Shown here piece after piece: positions 26,816 through 36,232 of a DNA stretch of 64,000 bases. Made by a program: the position numbers and the translations under genes. Numbering within the stretch: the first letter of the stretch is position 1; every line of letters begins with the position of its first letter. This DNA comes from Candidatus Anammoximicrobium sp. Lineage in GTDB: Bacteria; Planctomycetota; Planctomycetia; Pirellulales; Pirellulaceae. The stretch is from the NCBI GenBank assembly GCA_012515235.1, contig JAAYYU010000142.1:36996-100995 (forward strand), given 5' to 3'. The notes under the pieces are model-generated. The model searched no databases. It had not been told where the DNA came from and was given only the letters and a program-made list of their open reading frames with translations.

Positions 26816-27232
26816 GCGCGCTTCGCATTGGGTTTCTCGTGAGCGGCCGGTCGTTGCATCTTTTGAGCGAGACGTTGGCCGTTTGACGCATCGATGTGAC
26901 GCACCCTTAGCGGACGCCAAGGCGAGGCAACTTGTTGACTTCTCGGTATACGCCGATCGTGCTGCCTGATAAAACGGCGTTGAGTCCCCCAATCTGCCGC
27001 GGCGCGTGCTGAACCATCGCGGGGAGAATCCCCCGGCAGTCTCTTGGGGGTGGTTCGCAGTTACTTTCATCGTAACTGCTGTGGGCTACTGCTACGGGCT
27101 CGTTTCGTCCCGTCTGCCATCCCTGAGGCTAGGCTACCTACGCTTGCCCGCTTGTCCAACGGGCTTGCTTCTTGGACGGGCGTGATGTACGACGGATGGA
27201 CCATCCGCCAACTTCTTCGGGAGCCATCAACC
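26816..27232. other. spacer before the tandem-hydrolase gene, with a perfect hairpin
   Basis: The 417 bases hold no supportable protein. A perfect 8-bp stem, GCAGTTAC (27057-27064) with GTAACTGC (27072-27079), encloses seven bases and lies about 150 bases upstream of the next gene. Other short inverted repeats (GGGGA/TCCCC at about 27021-27033 and GTCCAA/TTGGAC at about 27157-27178) suggest a structured leader. Confidence 0.5.
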
Positions 27233-29548
27233 ATGATGATCTTGCTGCGACTTTCTTCCGCACTTTGCCTGCTCGTTGGGATTTGCCTTGCCGAATCGAT
27301 TGCCGTCGTCCAAGTTGCAGCCGCCGAAGTTGCAGCCAGTCCCCAGCCGTTGCCCGGCACGCAGCCGCTGACTTGGACCGATGATCTGGCGTCGCGCATG
27401 GTGGACGGCGTGGATCGGTTCCTGTTGGGCAAACTGGAAGCGTCCATCGCCGAGCGGGCCCGGCACTGGCAACGGGATTTCTCGTCGCCCGTAGCGTACC
27501 AGAAGTCGATCGAGCCGAATCGCCAACGGCTGGCCCACATCCTGGGCGTGCGGGACGAGCGTCAGGCGGGCGGCGGCCCGGACATCGTCGCGGTGCCGGG
27601 GCAACCGACGGAGGTCGGTCGCGGGCCCGGCTACAAGATCTTCGCCGCCCGCTGGCCGGTCATGCGACTGATGCACGGCGAAGGACTGCTCTTGGTTCCG
27701 GACGGCAAACCGCCCGCGGCGCGCGTCGTGGCGATCCCGGACGCGGACCAGACGCCGGAGCTGATCTGCGGTTTGACGGACGGGGTTCCGAGCGCCTCGC
27801 AGTACGCCCGGCGACTGGCGGAAAACGGCTGTCTGGTGCTGGTCCCCGCGCTTGTCAATCGCGACTTGCAGGCTCGGCGGGGGCGCGCCACGGTCACCAA
27901 CCGGGAGTTCCTGTACCGGTCGGCGTTTGAGTTGGGCCGGCACCTGATCGGCTACGAACTGCAGAAAGTACTGGCGGGCGTGGATTGGTTCGTTCGGGAG
28001 GCGGGCCAGTCGCCCGCAAAGATCGGCGTCATCGGCTGGGGCGAAGGCGGCATGTTGGCGCTGTACGCCGCGGCCCTCGATCCCCGCATCGACGCGGCGT
28101 GCGTCAGCGGGCATTTCGATTCGCGGCAGGATCTCTGGCAACAGCCCCTCGACCGCAACGTGTTCGGGCTGCTGGAACAATTCGGCGACGCGGAACTGGC
28201 GTCCCTGATCGCGCCGCGACCGCTGATCGTGGAAGCGTGCCGCGGGCCGGAATTGGAGTTGCCCAGCCAGGGCGGCGCTCCGGCGCGGCTGGCGACCCCG
28301 CAACTGGCGAGCGTCCAGGCCGAAGTGGCTCGGGCGGAACAGTTGGGACGCATGAAGATCGACCTGGTCGCGGTGGAGGGCGGCCAGGGTCCGTTCGGCT
28401 CCGATCCGGCCCTGGAGCGGCTGCTGCAGGCCCTCGGCGTCCAGTTCCGCACCGCCGCGCCGGGACCGCTCGAGCGGCTCCGAGAGGCGTTTGATCCCGC
28501 GCCCCGGCAGCAACGCCAGTTCCAGGAGATCGACGATCACAACCAGTGGCTGCTGGTCGAGAGCCCCTACGTGCGGCAGCAGTTCATGAGCAAGCTGGCC
28601 ACGAGTTCGCTGGACAAGTACGCGCAGTCCGTCGAGTGGTATCGCGAGTTCTTTCGCCGCGAGGTGATCGGCTGGTTCGACGACCCGCGGTTGCCGTTCC
28701 AGCCTCGGTCGCGGAAGAGTTACGACCAGCAGAAGTGGACCGGTTACGAAGTGGTGCTGGACGTCTGGCCCGACGTGTTCGCCTACGGCATCCTCTTGTT
28801 GCCCAAGGATCTGAAGCCGGGCGAAAGGCGGCCGGTCGTGGTCTGCCAACACGGTCTGGAAGGCCGGCCGCAGGACGTCATCACCGGCGGTCGCCCGGCG
28901 TACAACGAATTCGCCAGTAAGCTGGCCGAACGGGGCTTCATCACGTTTGCGCCGCAGAATCCGTACCTGTTCAAAGACCGTTTCCGCACGCTGCAGCGGA
29001 AGGCCAACCCGCTGAAGAAAACCCTGTTTTCCGTGATCGTGCCCCAGCACCAGCAGATCGTCGATTGGCTGTCCACGCTGCCCCAGGTGGACCCGCAGCG
29101 GATCGGGTTCTACGGCCTCTCGTACGGCGGCAAGAGCGCGATGCGGATCCCGCCGCTGGTCAAGAACTACAGCCTGTCGATCTGTTCGGCCGACTTCAAC
29201 GAATGGGTTTGGAAGAACGCTTCGACGCGGGCGCCGCAAAGCTACGCCTGGACGGGCGAGTATGAGATTTACGAGTTTGATCTGGGCAGCACGTTCAATT
29301 ACGCCGAGATGGCGGCCCTGATCGCCCCCCGTCCGTTCATGGTGGAACGCGGCCATTTCGACGGCGTCGCGCCCGACGAGACCGTGGCCTATGAATTCGC
29401 CAAGGTGCGGCATTTGTACAATGCCCGCCTGGGCATCGGCGACCGCTGCGAGTTGGAATGGTTCGTCGGGCCGCATGCGATCCACGGCGTCGGCACCTAC
29501 GACTTCTTGCACCGCCATTTGAATTGGCCGTCGCCGTCCCCGCCGTAG
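27233..29548 (+). CDS. exported protein with two alpha/beta-hydrolase domains, the first lacking its nucleophile
   Basis: A 771-residue exported protein of the acetylxylan esterase / dienelactone hydrolase kind. A signal peptide ends near CLAESIAVVQVAAAEVAA. The C-terminal hydrolase domain has the nucleophile elbow YGLSYGGKS with Ser630 and the ending FVGPHAIHG. An earlier elbow-like stretch IGWGEGGMLALY (Gly270 at the nucleophile position) shows a second, N-terminal hydrolase domain that has lost its Ser. So only the C-terminal half is likely to be catalytic. The ATG at 27233 is preceded by GGGAG. An MFS transporter gene follows 70 bases after the stop, which suggests uptake and hydrolysis of an esterified or sugar-acid substrate. 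Confidence 0.8.
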   Translation: MMILLRLSSALCLLVGICLAESIAVVQVAAAEVAASPQPLPGTQPLTWTDDLASRMVDGVDRFLLGKLEASIAERARHWQRDFSSPVAYQKSIEPNRQRLAHILGVRDERQAGGGPDIVAVPGQPTEVGRGPGYKIFAARWPVMRLMHGEGLLLVPDGKPPAARVVAIPDADQTPELICGLTDGVPSASQYARRLAENGCLVLVPALVNRDLQARRGRATVTNREFLYRSAFELGRHLIGYELQKVLAGVDWFVREAGQSPAKIGVIGWGEGGMLALYAAALDPRIDAACVSGHFDSRQDLWQQPLDRNVFGLLEQFGDAELASLIAPRPLIVEACRGPELELPSQGGAPARLATPQLASVQAEVARAEQLGRMKIDLVAVEGGQGPFGSDPALERLLQALGVQFRTAAPGPLERLREAFDPAPRQQRQFQEIDDHNQWLLVESPYVRQQFMSKLATSSLDKYAQSVEWYREFFRREVIGWFDDPRLPFQPRSRKSYDQQKWTGYEVVLDVWPDVFAYGILLLPKDLKPGERRPVVVCQHGLEGRPQDVITGGRPAYNEFASKLAERGFITFAPQNPYLFKDRFRTLQRKANPLKKTLFSVIVPQHQQIVDWLSTLPQVDPQRIGFYGLSYGGKSAMRIPPLVKNYSLSICSADFNEWVWKNASTRAPQSYAWTGEYEIYEFDLGSTFNYAEMAALIAPRPFMVERGHFDGVAPDETVAYEFAKVRHLYNARLGIGDRCELEWFVGPHAIHGVGTYDFLHRHLNWPSPSPP

Positions 29549-29617
29549 GCGCGCCAGACGCCGGGGCCGACCTTCCGGTCGCAGGTTCCGCAACCAGGCA
29601 GCTCAGGAGCGGATTGC

Positions 29618-30964
29618 ATGAATCAGACGTCTTCGTCCGCCGGCCACGTCGGCAAGTGGTGGATCTGCAGCCTGCTGCTGATGGCCCTGATGCTGAACTA
29701 CATGGATCGCCAGACCTTGTCGCTGACGATCGTCCCGATCAGCGAGGACTTGGGGCTGTCCAACACCCAGTACGGTCTGCTGGAGATGGGGTTCAGTTAT
29801 GCCTTTGCCGTCGGCGGTTTGGTGACGGGTTGGCTGGCCGACCGATTCAGTGTCCGCTGGATGTACCCGCTGGTCCTGTTCGGCTGGTCGACGGCGGGCG
29901 TAGCCACGGGCTACGGCGACCGTATCGGGCAACTACTGGCGGGTCCCATCGCCTCGTGGTGGCCCGCGGCGGTCGATCCGCACGATCCGGGCAGCTGCGC
30001 CTTTCTGGGATTTTTCGTCTGCCGCACGGCGCTGGGTTTTTTTGAATCGGGCCAATGGCCCTGCGCGCTGATCACGACTCAGCGGCTGCTGGACCCGGCG
30101 GATCGACCGTTCGGCAACGGGCTGTTGCAGAGCGGCGCGTCGATCGGCGCGATCCTGACGCCGTTGGTCGTGCAGGCGATGGTCACGGACCAGCCGGGCA
30201 CATGGCGCGGGCCGTTTGTCGTGATCGGCGTGCTGGGCCTGCTTTGGATTCTGCCCTGGACCTGGTTCACCGCCGGCGTGCGGCTGGACGCGCCGTCCCG
30301 CCCCGCGGACGCCGGGTCCGGCGAGGCCGCGGTGGCGCCGACGCCGCGGGGACTGCTGGTCCGCCGCTTTCTGACGCTGGGGATCGTCGTCGTGGCCATC
30401 AATCTGACTTGGCACTTCTTCCGCGTCTGGCTCCCCAAGATGCTCCAGGAGTATCACGGTTACGAGGCGGCCACGGTCCGCTATTTTACCTCCGCCTATT
30501 ACATCGCCACCGACCTGGGCTGTCTCGCATCGGGGTTTGCGGTCAAGCTGCTGACCTCTCGCCGGGTGTCGGTGCATGCGGCCCGCTTGAGCGTCTTTCT
30601 GGCCTGCGCGCTGCTCACGTCGCTCAGCACCATCGCGTCGGGGCTGGACCGCGGCCCGTTGCTGCTGGTGCTGCTGCTGCTGATCGGTTTCGGTTCGCTG
30701 GGGCTGTTTCCCAACTACTACTCCTTGACGCAGGAGCTTTCCCGCAGGCATCAGGGCAAGATCACCGGGATGCTGGGATTTATCTGCTGGGTGGCGACCG
30801 CTGAGATGCAGCCGCTGGTGGGCCGGCACGTGGACCTTACCCACTCGTACGCCGACGGCATTTTCTGGGTGGGGCTGGCGCCCGCCGTGGCGTTCCTGGC
30901 GTTGTGTCTGCTGTGGGGCTGCGCTGAGCGATCGCCGCGAAAAAGCGATTCCACAGGCTCCTAG
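29618..30964 (+). CDS. MFS transporter, ACS/hexuronate type
   Basis: A 448-residue transporter with about 12 membrane segments. It opens with the anion:cation symporter pattern LNYMDRQTLSLTIVP and continues with GWLADRFSVRWMYPLV, matching the hexuronate and sugar-acid subfamily. The middle loop is Pro/Ala rich (about residues 225-250). It is downstream of the hydrolase gene by 70 bases and probably forms an operon with it. Its TAG stop lies on the palindrome CTAG at 30961-30964, which also encodes the stop of the convergent mntP gene. Confidence 0.87.
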   Translation: MNQTSSSAGHVGKWWICSLLLMALMLNYMDRQTLSLTIVPISEDLGLSNTQYGLLEMGFSYAFAVGGLVTGWLADRFSVRWMYPLVLFGWSTAGVATGYGDRIGQLLAGPIASWWPAAVDPHDPGSCAFLGFFVCRTALGFFESGQWPCALITTQRLLDPADRPFGNGLLQSGASIGAILTPLVVQAMVTDQPGTWRGPFVVIGVLGLLWILPWTWFTAGVRLDAPSRPADAGSGEAAVAPTPRGLLVRRFLTLGIVVVAINLTWHFFRVWLPKMLQEYHGYEAATVRYFTSAYYIATDLGCLASGFAVKLLTSRRVSVHAARLSVFLACALLTSLSTIASGLDRGPLLLVLLLLIGFGSLGLFPNYYSLTQELSRRHQGKITGMLGFICWVATAEMQPLVGRHVDLTHSYADGIFWVGLAPAVAFLALCLLWGCAERSPRKSDSTGS

Positions 30965-31545
30965 AACCGGGCCAGCGGTGCCGCGTTGGCGGCAAGATCC
31001 GCCAGCAAAATCCGGACTCCGATCAAAACCAGGACGCCACCGCCGCTCACTTCCGCCCAGCGCCCCCAGCGGCGGCCGAGACGGTTGCCGAAGCGGATGC
31101 CGACGGCCGTCAGCCCGGCCGTCACCACGCCGGTGGTGAGGCTCGGAATCCAAATCGATTGCTGCACCAGGGCCAGGCTTACTCCGACCGCCAACGCGTC
31201 GATGCTCGTCGCCAGCGAGAGGGCCACGAGCGTCATTCCGCGCGTCGGATCGGCTCGGATCTCGGCGTCCTCTTCGCCGGTCGCCTCGCAGAGCATCTTG
31301 CCCCCGATCAAGGACAGCAGTCCGAAGGCAATCCAGTGGTCGAAACGGGCGGCCAGCCCGGCTATCCGAGTGCCGATGCACCAGCCGATGACCGGCATCA
31401 GGGACTGGAACAAGCCAAAATGAAACGCCAGACGGAAGACGTGCCGAGGGGTGATCCGGGCCAGCTTCAGTCCGGACGCGAGGGAGACGGCGAAGGCATC
31501 CATCGCCAAACCGAACGCGATACCGAGGACCGTGATCCAGCTCAT
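30961..31545 (-). CDS. mntP: putative manganese efflux pump MntP
   Basis: A 194-residue membrane protein of the MntP family, which exports Mn(II). Two conserved stretches, LAMDAFAVSLASGLK and SIDALAVGVSLAL, match the paired Asp-containing membrane segments of the family, and six membrane helices are visible. ATG at 31545 overlaps the mutS stop by the sequence ATGA, so the gene is probably translationally coupled to mutS. A longer in-frame start at 31566 would lie inside mutS. No riboswitch (yybP-ykoY type) can sit upstream, because mutS coding sequence occupies that space. Confidence 0.9.
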   Translation of the reverse strand: MSWITVLGIAFGLAMDAFAVSLASGLKLARITPRHVFRLAFHFGLFQSLMPVIGWCIGTRIAGLAARFDHWIAFGLLSLIGGKMLCEATGEEDAEIRADPTRGMTLVALSLATSIDALAVGVSLALVQQSIWIPSLTTGVVTAGLTAVGIRFGNRLGRRWGRWAEVSGGGVLVLIGVRILLADLAANAAPLARF

Positions 31546-34154
31546 GGCTTCAATTCGCGCTGCCATTGCTGGATCAGCTGCAGTGCTTGGAGGGGTGTCA
31601 GGTGGTCGATTTGCAGGTCGCGGATCGTGTTCAGCAGCGGATGTTCCGACGGGCCGAACAAGGTCAACTGGATGTCGCCGCCGCGGCGACGTTTCTGCTT
31701 GCTGCCGGCGATCTTGGAGCGGCCGTCGTCGCCCAAATGTTCCGCTTCCAACTGGGCCAGGATCTGCTTGGCCCGCTCGTTCACTTCCGGCGGGATGCCG
31801 GCCAGCCGCGCCACGTGGATGCCGTAGCTCTTGTCCGCCGCCCCGTCCACGATCTTGTGCAGAAAGGCGATGTTCTCTTCCCACTCCTTGACCGCCACGT
31901 TCAAGTTCTTGACGCCGCCCAGCGAACTGGACAGATCGGTCAGTTCGTGATAGTGGGTGGCGAACAGCGTCCGGCAGCCGAGCCGATCGTGCACGTGCTC
32001 GACGATCGCCCAGGCCAGCGACACGCCGTCGTAGGTGCTGGTGCCGCGGCCGATCTCGTCCAGGATCACCAGGCTCCGCGGCGTGGCGTTGTTCAAGATC
32101 CGGGCCGTCTCCGTCATCTCGACCATGAACGTGCTCTGGCCGCGCGTCAGTTCGTCGCTGGCCCCGACGCGTGCGAAGATCCGGTCGGCGATCCCGATCG
32201 TGGCCTTGCGGGCCGGCACGAAGGAGCCCATCTGGGCCATCAGCACCAGCAGCGCCACCTGGCGGATGTACGTGCTCTTGCCCGCCATGTTCGGGCCGGT
32301 GATCAGCAGGATCATGCCGGCGTCCGGATGCGCCAGCGTGTCGTTGGGCACGAACGTCCCGCCCGGCTCGATGATGTCCAGCACCGGGTGCTTGCCATCG
32401 ACAATGTCCAAAATCGGCTCGGCCACCGGCACGGGCCGACAGTAGCCGCGGGTCCGGGCCAGTTCGGCCAGCGAGGACAGCGCGTCCAAGCGGGCCAGGA
32501 CCGTGGCCGCGACCTGCAGGCGGCGCGCGGCGGCGGCCACGGCGTCGCGCAACTGGACGAACAACTCGAATTCCAGTTCCTTTGCCCGTTCGTCGGCCGT
32601 CAGCACCTGCTCTTCGTATTCCTTTAACTCGGGCGTGATGTACCGCTCCGCGTTTTTCAGCGTCTGTTTGCGGATGAAGTAATCCGGCACCTTGTCCGCC
32701 TGGGCGTTGGTGACTTCGATGTAGTAGCCAAAGACCTTGTTGTAGCCGACTTTCAGACTGGGGATGCCCGATTGCTCGATGGCCTGCGCCTGGTATTGGG
32801 CGATCCACTGCTTGCCGCCGGCTGCCAAATCGCGCAGCCGGTCCAGTTCCTGATCGTAGCCGCCGCGGAGGAAGCCGCCGTCGCGGGCGGACAGCGGACA
32901 GTCGGCGACCAGCGCCGCTTCGAGCTTGCCGCGCAAGTCCGGGCACAAATCCAATTCGGCCTCCAGCTGGGCCAGCAGCGGGCTGCGGCGAGCCGTGATC
33001 TTGGCTTTCAGCTTGGGCAAGCTGCCAAGCGTGCGGCCGATGAAGCTCAAGTCTCGCGGACTGGCCCGGCCCGTCGTGACTCGAGCCAGCAGGCGTTCCA
33101 AGTCGTAGACGCCGCGCAGGTGATCCCGCAGTTGGCCTCGCAGCGCGTCGTCCTGCATCAACTCCTCGACCGCGTCCAGCCGGGCGTTGATCGCCTCCGG
33201 ATCGGTCAGCGGGTTGGCCAGCCAGTCGCCCAGTTGCCGCGAGCCCATCGGCGTGACGGACCGGTCGAGCACGGCCAGCAGCGAACCCTCGCGCGCGCCG
33301 GTGCGGATCGTCCGCGTCAATTCCAGGCTGCGGCGAGTCGCTTCGTCGATCTCCAGCGCGCTGCCCTGGCGGTACGGAATCAGCCGGTCCATGTGATCCA
33401 GCGACGACTTCTGCGTCTCGCGCAGGTAGTCCAGCACCGCCCCGGCGGCGCGGATCGCCAACCGGTCGTCGTCCGTAAAGCCGAAGCCTTCCAGGCTGGC
33501 CGTCGCGAAATGTTGCGTCAGGCCTGTCACCGCCGCGTCGTAGGCAAACGCCCAGGCCGGCCGTTTGGTCAGCACCAACATCGGCGCCAGCCGCGCGACC
33601 TCCGCCGCCAGATCGTCGCTCACCAGGCATTCCGACGGTGCGATCCGGGCCAGCTGGTCGGCCAACTGCGCCGCCGCTGTGACCGTGGCATAGAACCGGC
33701 CGGTCGAAATGTCGGCCCAGGCGATCCCGACTTGCTCCCCGCCGCGTTTCTCCGCGCCGCCGGGAAAGGCCACGGCGGCCAAGTAGTTGCACTCGCGGGG
33801 ATCCAGCAGCGCATCGTCGGTCAGCGTGCCCGGCGTCACCAGCCGCGTGACTTCGCGCTTGACCAGCCCCTGGGCCTTCTTGGGATCTTCGACCTGTTCG
33901 CAAACCGCAGCCCGGAAGCCGGCGGCGATCAGTTTGCCCAGATAGCTGTCCAGCTGGTGGTACGGAAACCCGGCCATCGGAATCGGGTTTTCGCCCTTCT
34001 CGCGACTGGTCAGCGTCAGCCCCAGGACGCGTGCGGCCGTCTTCGCGTCCTCATAGAACATCTCGTAGAAGTCCCCCATGCGGAACAGCAGCAACGCGTC
34101 TCCGCAGACTTCCTTGGCGTCTTCATACTGTTGCATCATCGGGGTCTTGGCCAT
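31542..34154 (-). CDS. mutS: DNA mismatch repair protein MutS
   Basis: Recognises mismatches and starts repair with MutL. The 870 residues are the length of MutS1. The N-terminal mismatch-reading motif GDFYEMF is present, with the Phe and Glu of the F-x-E motif. The C-terminal ATPase has Walker A GPNMAGKST, the DE of VILDEIGRGTST and the helix-turn-helix end. Its stop codon overlaps the mntP start by ATGA. The mutL gene is not nearby. The start ATG at 34154 agrees with family length; the upstream 380-base spacer is shared with a divergent oxidoreductase gene. Confidence 0.97.
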   Translation of the reverse strand: MAKTPMMQQYEDAKEVCGDALLLFRMGDFYEMFYEDAKTAARVLGLTLTSREKGENPIPMAGFPYHQLDSYLGKLIAAGFRAAVCEQVEDPKKAQGLVKREVTRLVTPGTLTDDALLDPRECNYLAAVAFPGGAEKRGGEQVGIAWADISTGRFYATVTAAAQLADQLARIAPSECLVSDDLAAEVARLAPMLVLTKRPAWAFAYDAAVTGLTQHFATASLEGFGFTDDDRLAIRAAGAVLDYLRETQKSSLDHMDRLIPYRQGSALEIDEATRRSLELTRTIRTGAREGSLLAVLDRSVTPMGSRQLGDWLANPLTDPEAINARLDAVEELMQDDALRGQLRDHLRGVYDLERLLARVTTGRASPRDLSFIGRTLGSLPKLKAKITARRSPLLAQLEAELDLCPDLRGKLEAALVADCPLSARDGGFLRGGYDQELDRLRDLAAGGKQWIAQYQAQAIEQSGIPSLKVGYNKVFGYYIEVTNAQADKVPDYFIRKQTLKNAERYITPELKEYEEQVLTADERAKELEFELFVQLRDAVAAAARRLQVAATVLARLDALSSLAELARTRGYCRPVPVAEPILDIVDGKHPVLDIIEPGGTFVPNDTLAHPDAGMILLITGPNMAGKSTYIRQVALLVLMAQMGSFVPARKATIGIADRIFARVGASDELTRGQSTFMVEMTETARILNNATPRSLVILDEIGRGTSTYDGVSLAWAIVEHVHDRLGCRTLFATHYHELTDLSSSLGGVKNLNVAVKEWEENIAFLHKIVDGAADKSYGIHVARLAGIPPEVNERAKQILAQLEAEHLGDDGRSKIAGSKQKRRRGGDIQLTLFGPSEHPLLNTIRDLQIDHLTPLQALQLIQQWQRELKP

Positions 34155-34534
34155 AGCGACGCATCGTAGCAGGCGGAGGTTGCCAAGACGAGAGGGGGAG
34201 GCGGCACGGGACGACTCAGCAAGCCGCGCTGCGGACGTCGCTGCGGACGTCGCTGCGGACGTCGCTTTCGGAGCCCGCTGGCGGCGGTCCCGACGGTGCG
34301 TTCGACCGGCGTCCGGGCTGCTTCCCCGCCGACGACGGCGACCGGAAAACGGCGGCGATGAAGCCGCTGGCGACGAGCTGGCGCAGACGAGCGAAAGCCC
34401 GCGCCAACTTGCTGACGCCGCGCCGCCGTGTTACCATCCGGCCAGTCGATCCGCGCGGCGAGACTTCAAGACTAGCAGCCAAACGGACAGCAGACCTACC
34501 GGTTTCCAACCTCTCAAAGAGCATCGGAGCAACC
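34155..34534. other. divergent spacer between mutS and the Gfo/Idh/MocA gene
   Basis: A 380-base region without a supportable gene. It holds a 12-bp triplicate (34228-34263). The promoters of both genes should be here but were not identified. Confidence 0.5.
34228..34263. repeat. 12-bp triplicate tandem repeat
   Basis: GCTGCGGACGTC occurs three times in succession without mismatch, then diverges (GCTTTCGG). The unit length is a multiple of three. Confidence 0.9.
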
Positions 34535-35986
34535 ATGCAACAGGACACGCAATTGTCTCAGCCGTCGGCAGGCGCCAAGTCGCGCCGCGAATTCTTGAAA
34601 CTGGGCGGCAAGTTGACGGCCGGCGCGGCCCTGGCCGGAGTGGCCATGCCGCACGTCCATGCCGCGGAAGACAACACCATCCGTCTGGCCCTGATCGGCA
34701 CCGGCGGCCGAGGCAGCGGCGCCGTGATCAACGCCTTTGAATCGCCCAACGGGCCCTGCAAACTGGTCGCCATGGCCGACATCTTTCCCGAGCGGCTGGA
34801 AGGATCGCACAAGGCGCTGAGCCAGCAGCATGCCGACAAGGTCGACGTGCCGCCGGAACGCCGCTTCTTGGGCTTCGACGGCTACAAGAAAGCGATCGAC
34901 TGCCTCCGCCCCGGCACCGACATCGCCCTGCTGACCACTTATCCGGCCTTCCGCCCGGTACACCTGGACTATGCGGTTTCCAAGGGCGTGAACGTGTTCA
35001 TGGAAAAGTCGTTTGCCGTCGATCCGGTCGGCGTGCGGCGCGTGGTCAAGGCCGGCGAAACGGCCAAGCAGAAGAACCTGAAGATCGCCGCGGGCCTGAT
35101 GTGCCGGCACTCGGTGAACCGGCAGGAGCTGATCAAGCGGATCCGCGACGGCGAGCTGGGGCCGATTCACCTGATCCGCGCCTACCGCATGGAGCCCTGC
35201 GGGGGCATGTCGCCCCGCCGGCCGCCCGACATGAAGGAACTGATTTGGCAGATCCGCAACCGGACGCACATCCTCTGGGTGTCCGGCGGTCTGTGGGCGG
35301 AGATGGACATCCACCAGATCGACGAAATCTGCTGGCTGAAGGACGACCATTATCCCGTTACCGCCCACGGCATCTGCGGCCGGGCCGCCAACAGCAAGGA
35401 CGCCGGCCAGGGGTTGGATTCCTTCTCCGTGGAATACACCTTTGCCGACGGCGCCAAGGCCTACGACGTGGTCCGCTATCTGCCCAACTGCTACACGGAA
35501 TTCGCCACCTTCGTCCACGGCACCCAGCGCGCGGCCCAGTTCTCCGGGACGGTCCATGCGGGCACGTGCCACATCTACCGGGACCAGCGCTGCGCTCCCG
35601 TCAAAGTCTCCGCGAAATACAATCGCCAGACCGGGCAATACGACTATTCGCAAGAGGCGCTCAAGAACCGCGACGACATCATCTGGCAGGCGCCCAAGGA
35701 GACGTACACCTGCTGGCAAGCCGAATGGAACGTGCTTTTGAATTCCATCCGCAAGGACTTGCCGCAGAACGAGGCCCAGCGCGCCGCCTACTCGAACCTG
35801 ACGGGCCTGATGGGCCGCGCGGCCATGCACATGGGCCGCGTGATCACCTGGGACGAGATGCTCAAGTCGAACTTTGAACTCTGTCCCAACATCGACACGA
35901 TGACCGAGGACAGCCCGCCGCCGGTCCTGCCCGACGCCAACGGCATCTACCCCGCGCCGATCCCCGGCCAGTGGGTCGAAGTCTGA
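34535..35986 (+). CDS. Tat-exported Gfo/Idh/MocA family oxidoreductase
   Basis: A 483-residue NAD(P)-dependent sugar oxidoreductase. A twin-arginine signal SRREFLKLGG followed by a hydrophobic stretch and cleavage near HVHAAED sends it, folded with cofactor, to the periplasm. The Rossmann motif LALIGTGGRGSG and the catalytic-type MEKSFAVDP are visible. Such proteins are numerous in planctomycetes and act on sugar derivatives; the substrate is unknown. The ATG at 34535 is close to GGAGC; the frame is open upstream without homology. It is divergent from mutS. Confidence 0.9.
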   Translation: MQQDTQLSQPSAGAKSRREFLKLGGKLTAGAALAGVAMPHVHAAEDNTIRLALIGTGGRGSGAVINAFESPNGPCKLVAMADIFPERLEGSHKALSQQHADKVDVPPERRFLGFDGYKKAIDCLRPGTDIALLTTYPAFRPVHLDYAVSKGVNVFMEKSFAVDPVGVRRVVKAGETAKQKNLKIAAGLMCRHSVNRQELIKRIRDGELGPIHLIRAYRMEPCGGMSPRRPPDMKELIWQIRNRTHILWVSGGLWAEMDIHQIDEICWLKDDHYPVTAHGICGRAANSKDAGQGLDSFSVEYTFADGAKAYDVVRYLPNCYTEFATFVHGTQRAAQFSGTVHAGTCHIYRDQRCAPVKVSAKYNRQTGQYDYSQEALKNRDDIIWQAPKETYTCWQAEWNVLLNSIRKDLPQNEAQRAAYSNLTGLMGRAAMHMGRVITWDEMLKSNFELCPNIDTMTEDSPPPVLPDANGIYPAPIPGQWVEV

Positions 35987-36112
35987 ATTCAAGACCCCGG
36001 CAGGACGCCCGCGGCGCGTGCCACGGCCCGCGCCGCGCGTCGGTCCGGTTGCAATCCGCCGTCGCCAGCCCCCCCGGCAGCTGACGCCTGGGGGCTTGGT
36101 GAGCGGATTGCG

Positions 36113-36157
36113 CGCTTCCGGACATTTCGCTTCCGGACATTTCGCTTCCGGACCGCG
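36113..36157. repeat. 15-bp tandem repeat between two oxidoreductase genes
   Basis: CGCTTCCGGACATTT occurs twice exactly (36113-36127, 36128-36142), followed by a third copy whose last five bases differ (36143-36157). It lies in the 246-base spacer between the two convergent oxidoreductase genes. Confidence 0.85.
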
Positions 36158-36232
36158 CGCTTCCCTCGTTCGCCCTGCCCGCCGTCGCGCTTCCGGGCCC
36201 GCGGTGCCGGGATTCACGCGCCGGCCGCGGGT

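Noticed and set aside
30961..33903. Possible fusion of MutS and MntP in one 980-codon frame
   Set aside because: The upstream part of the frame is an out-of-phase shadow of mutS; the MntP homology begins exactly at the ATGA start at 31545.
34228..34263. CRISPR-like array
   Set aside because: Three adjacent 12-bp units with no spacers are a tandem repeat, not repeat-spacer structure.
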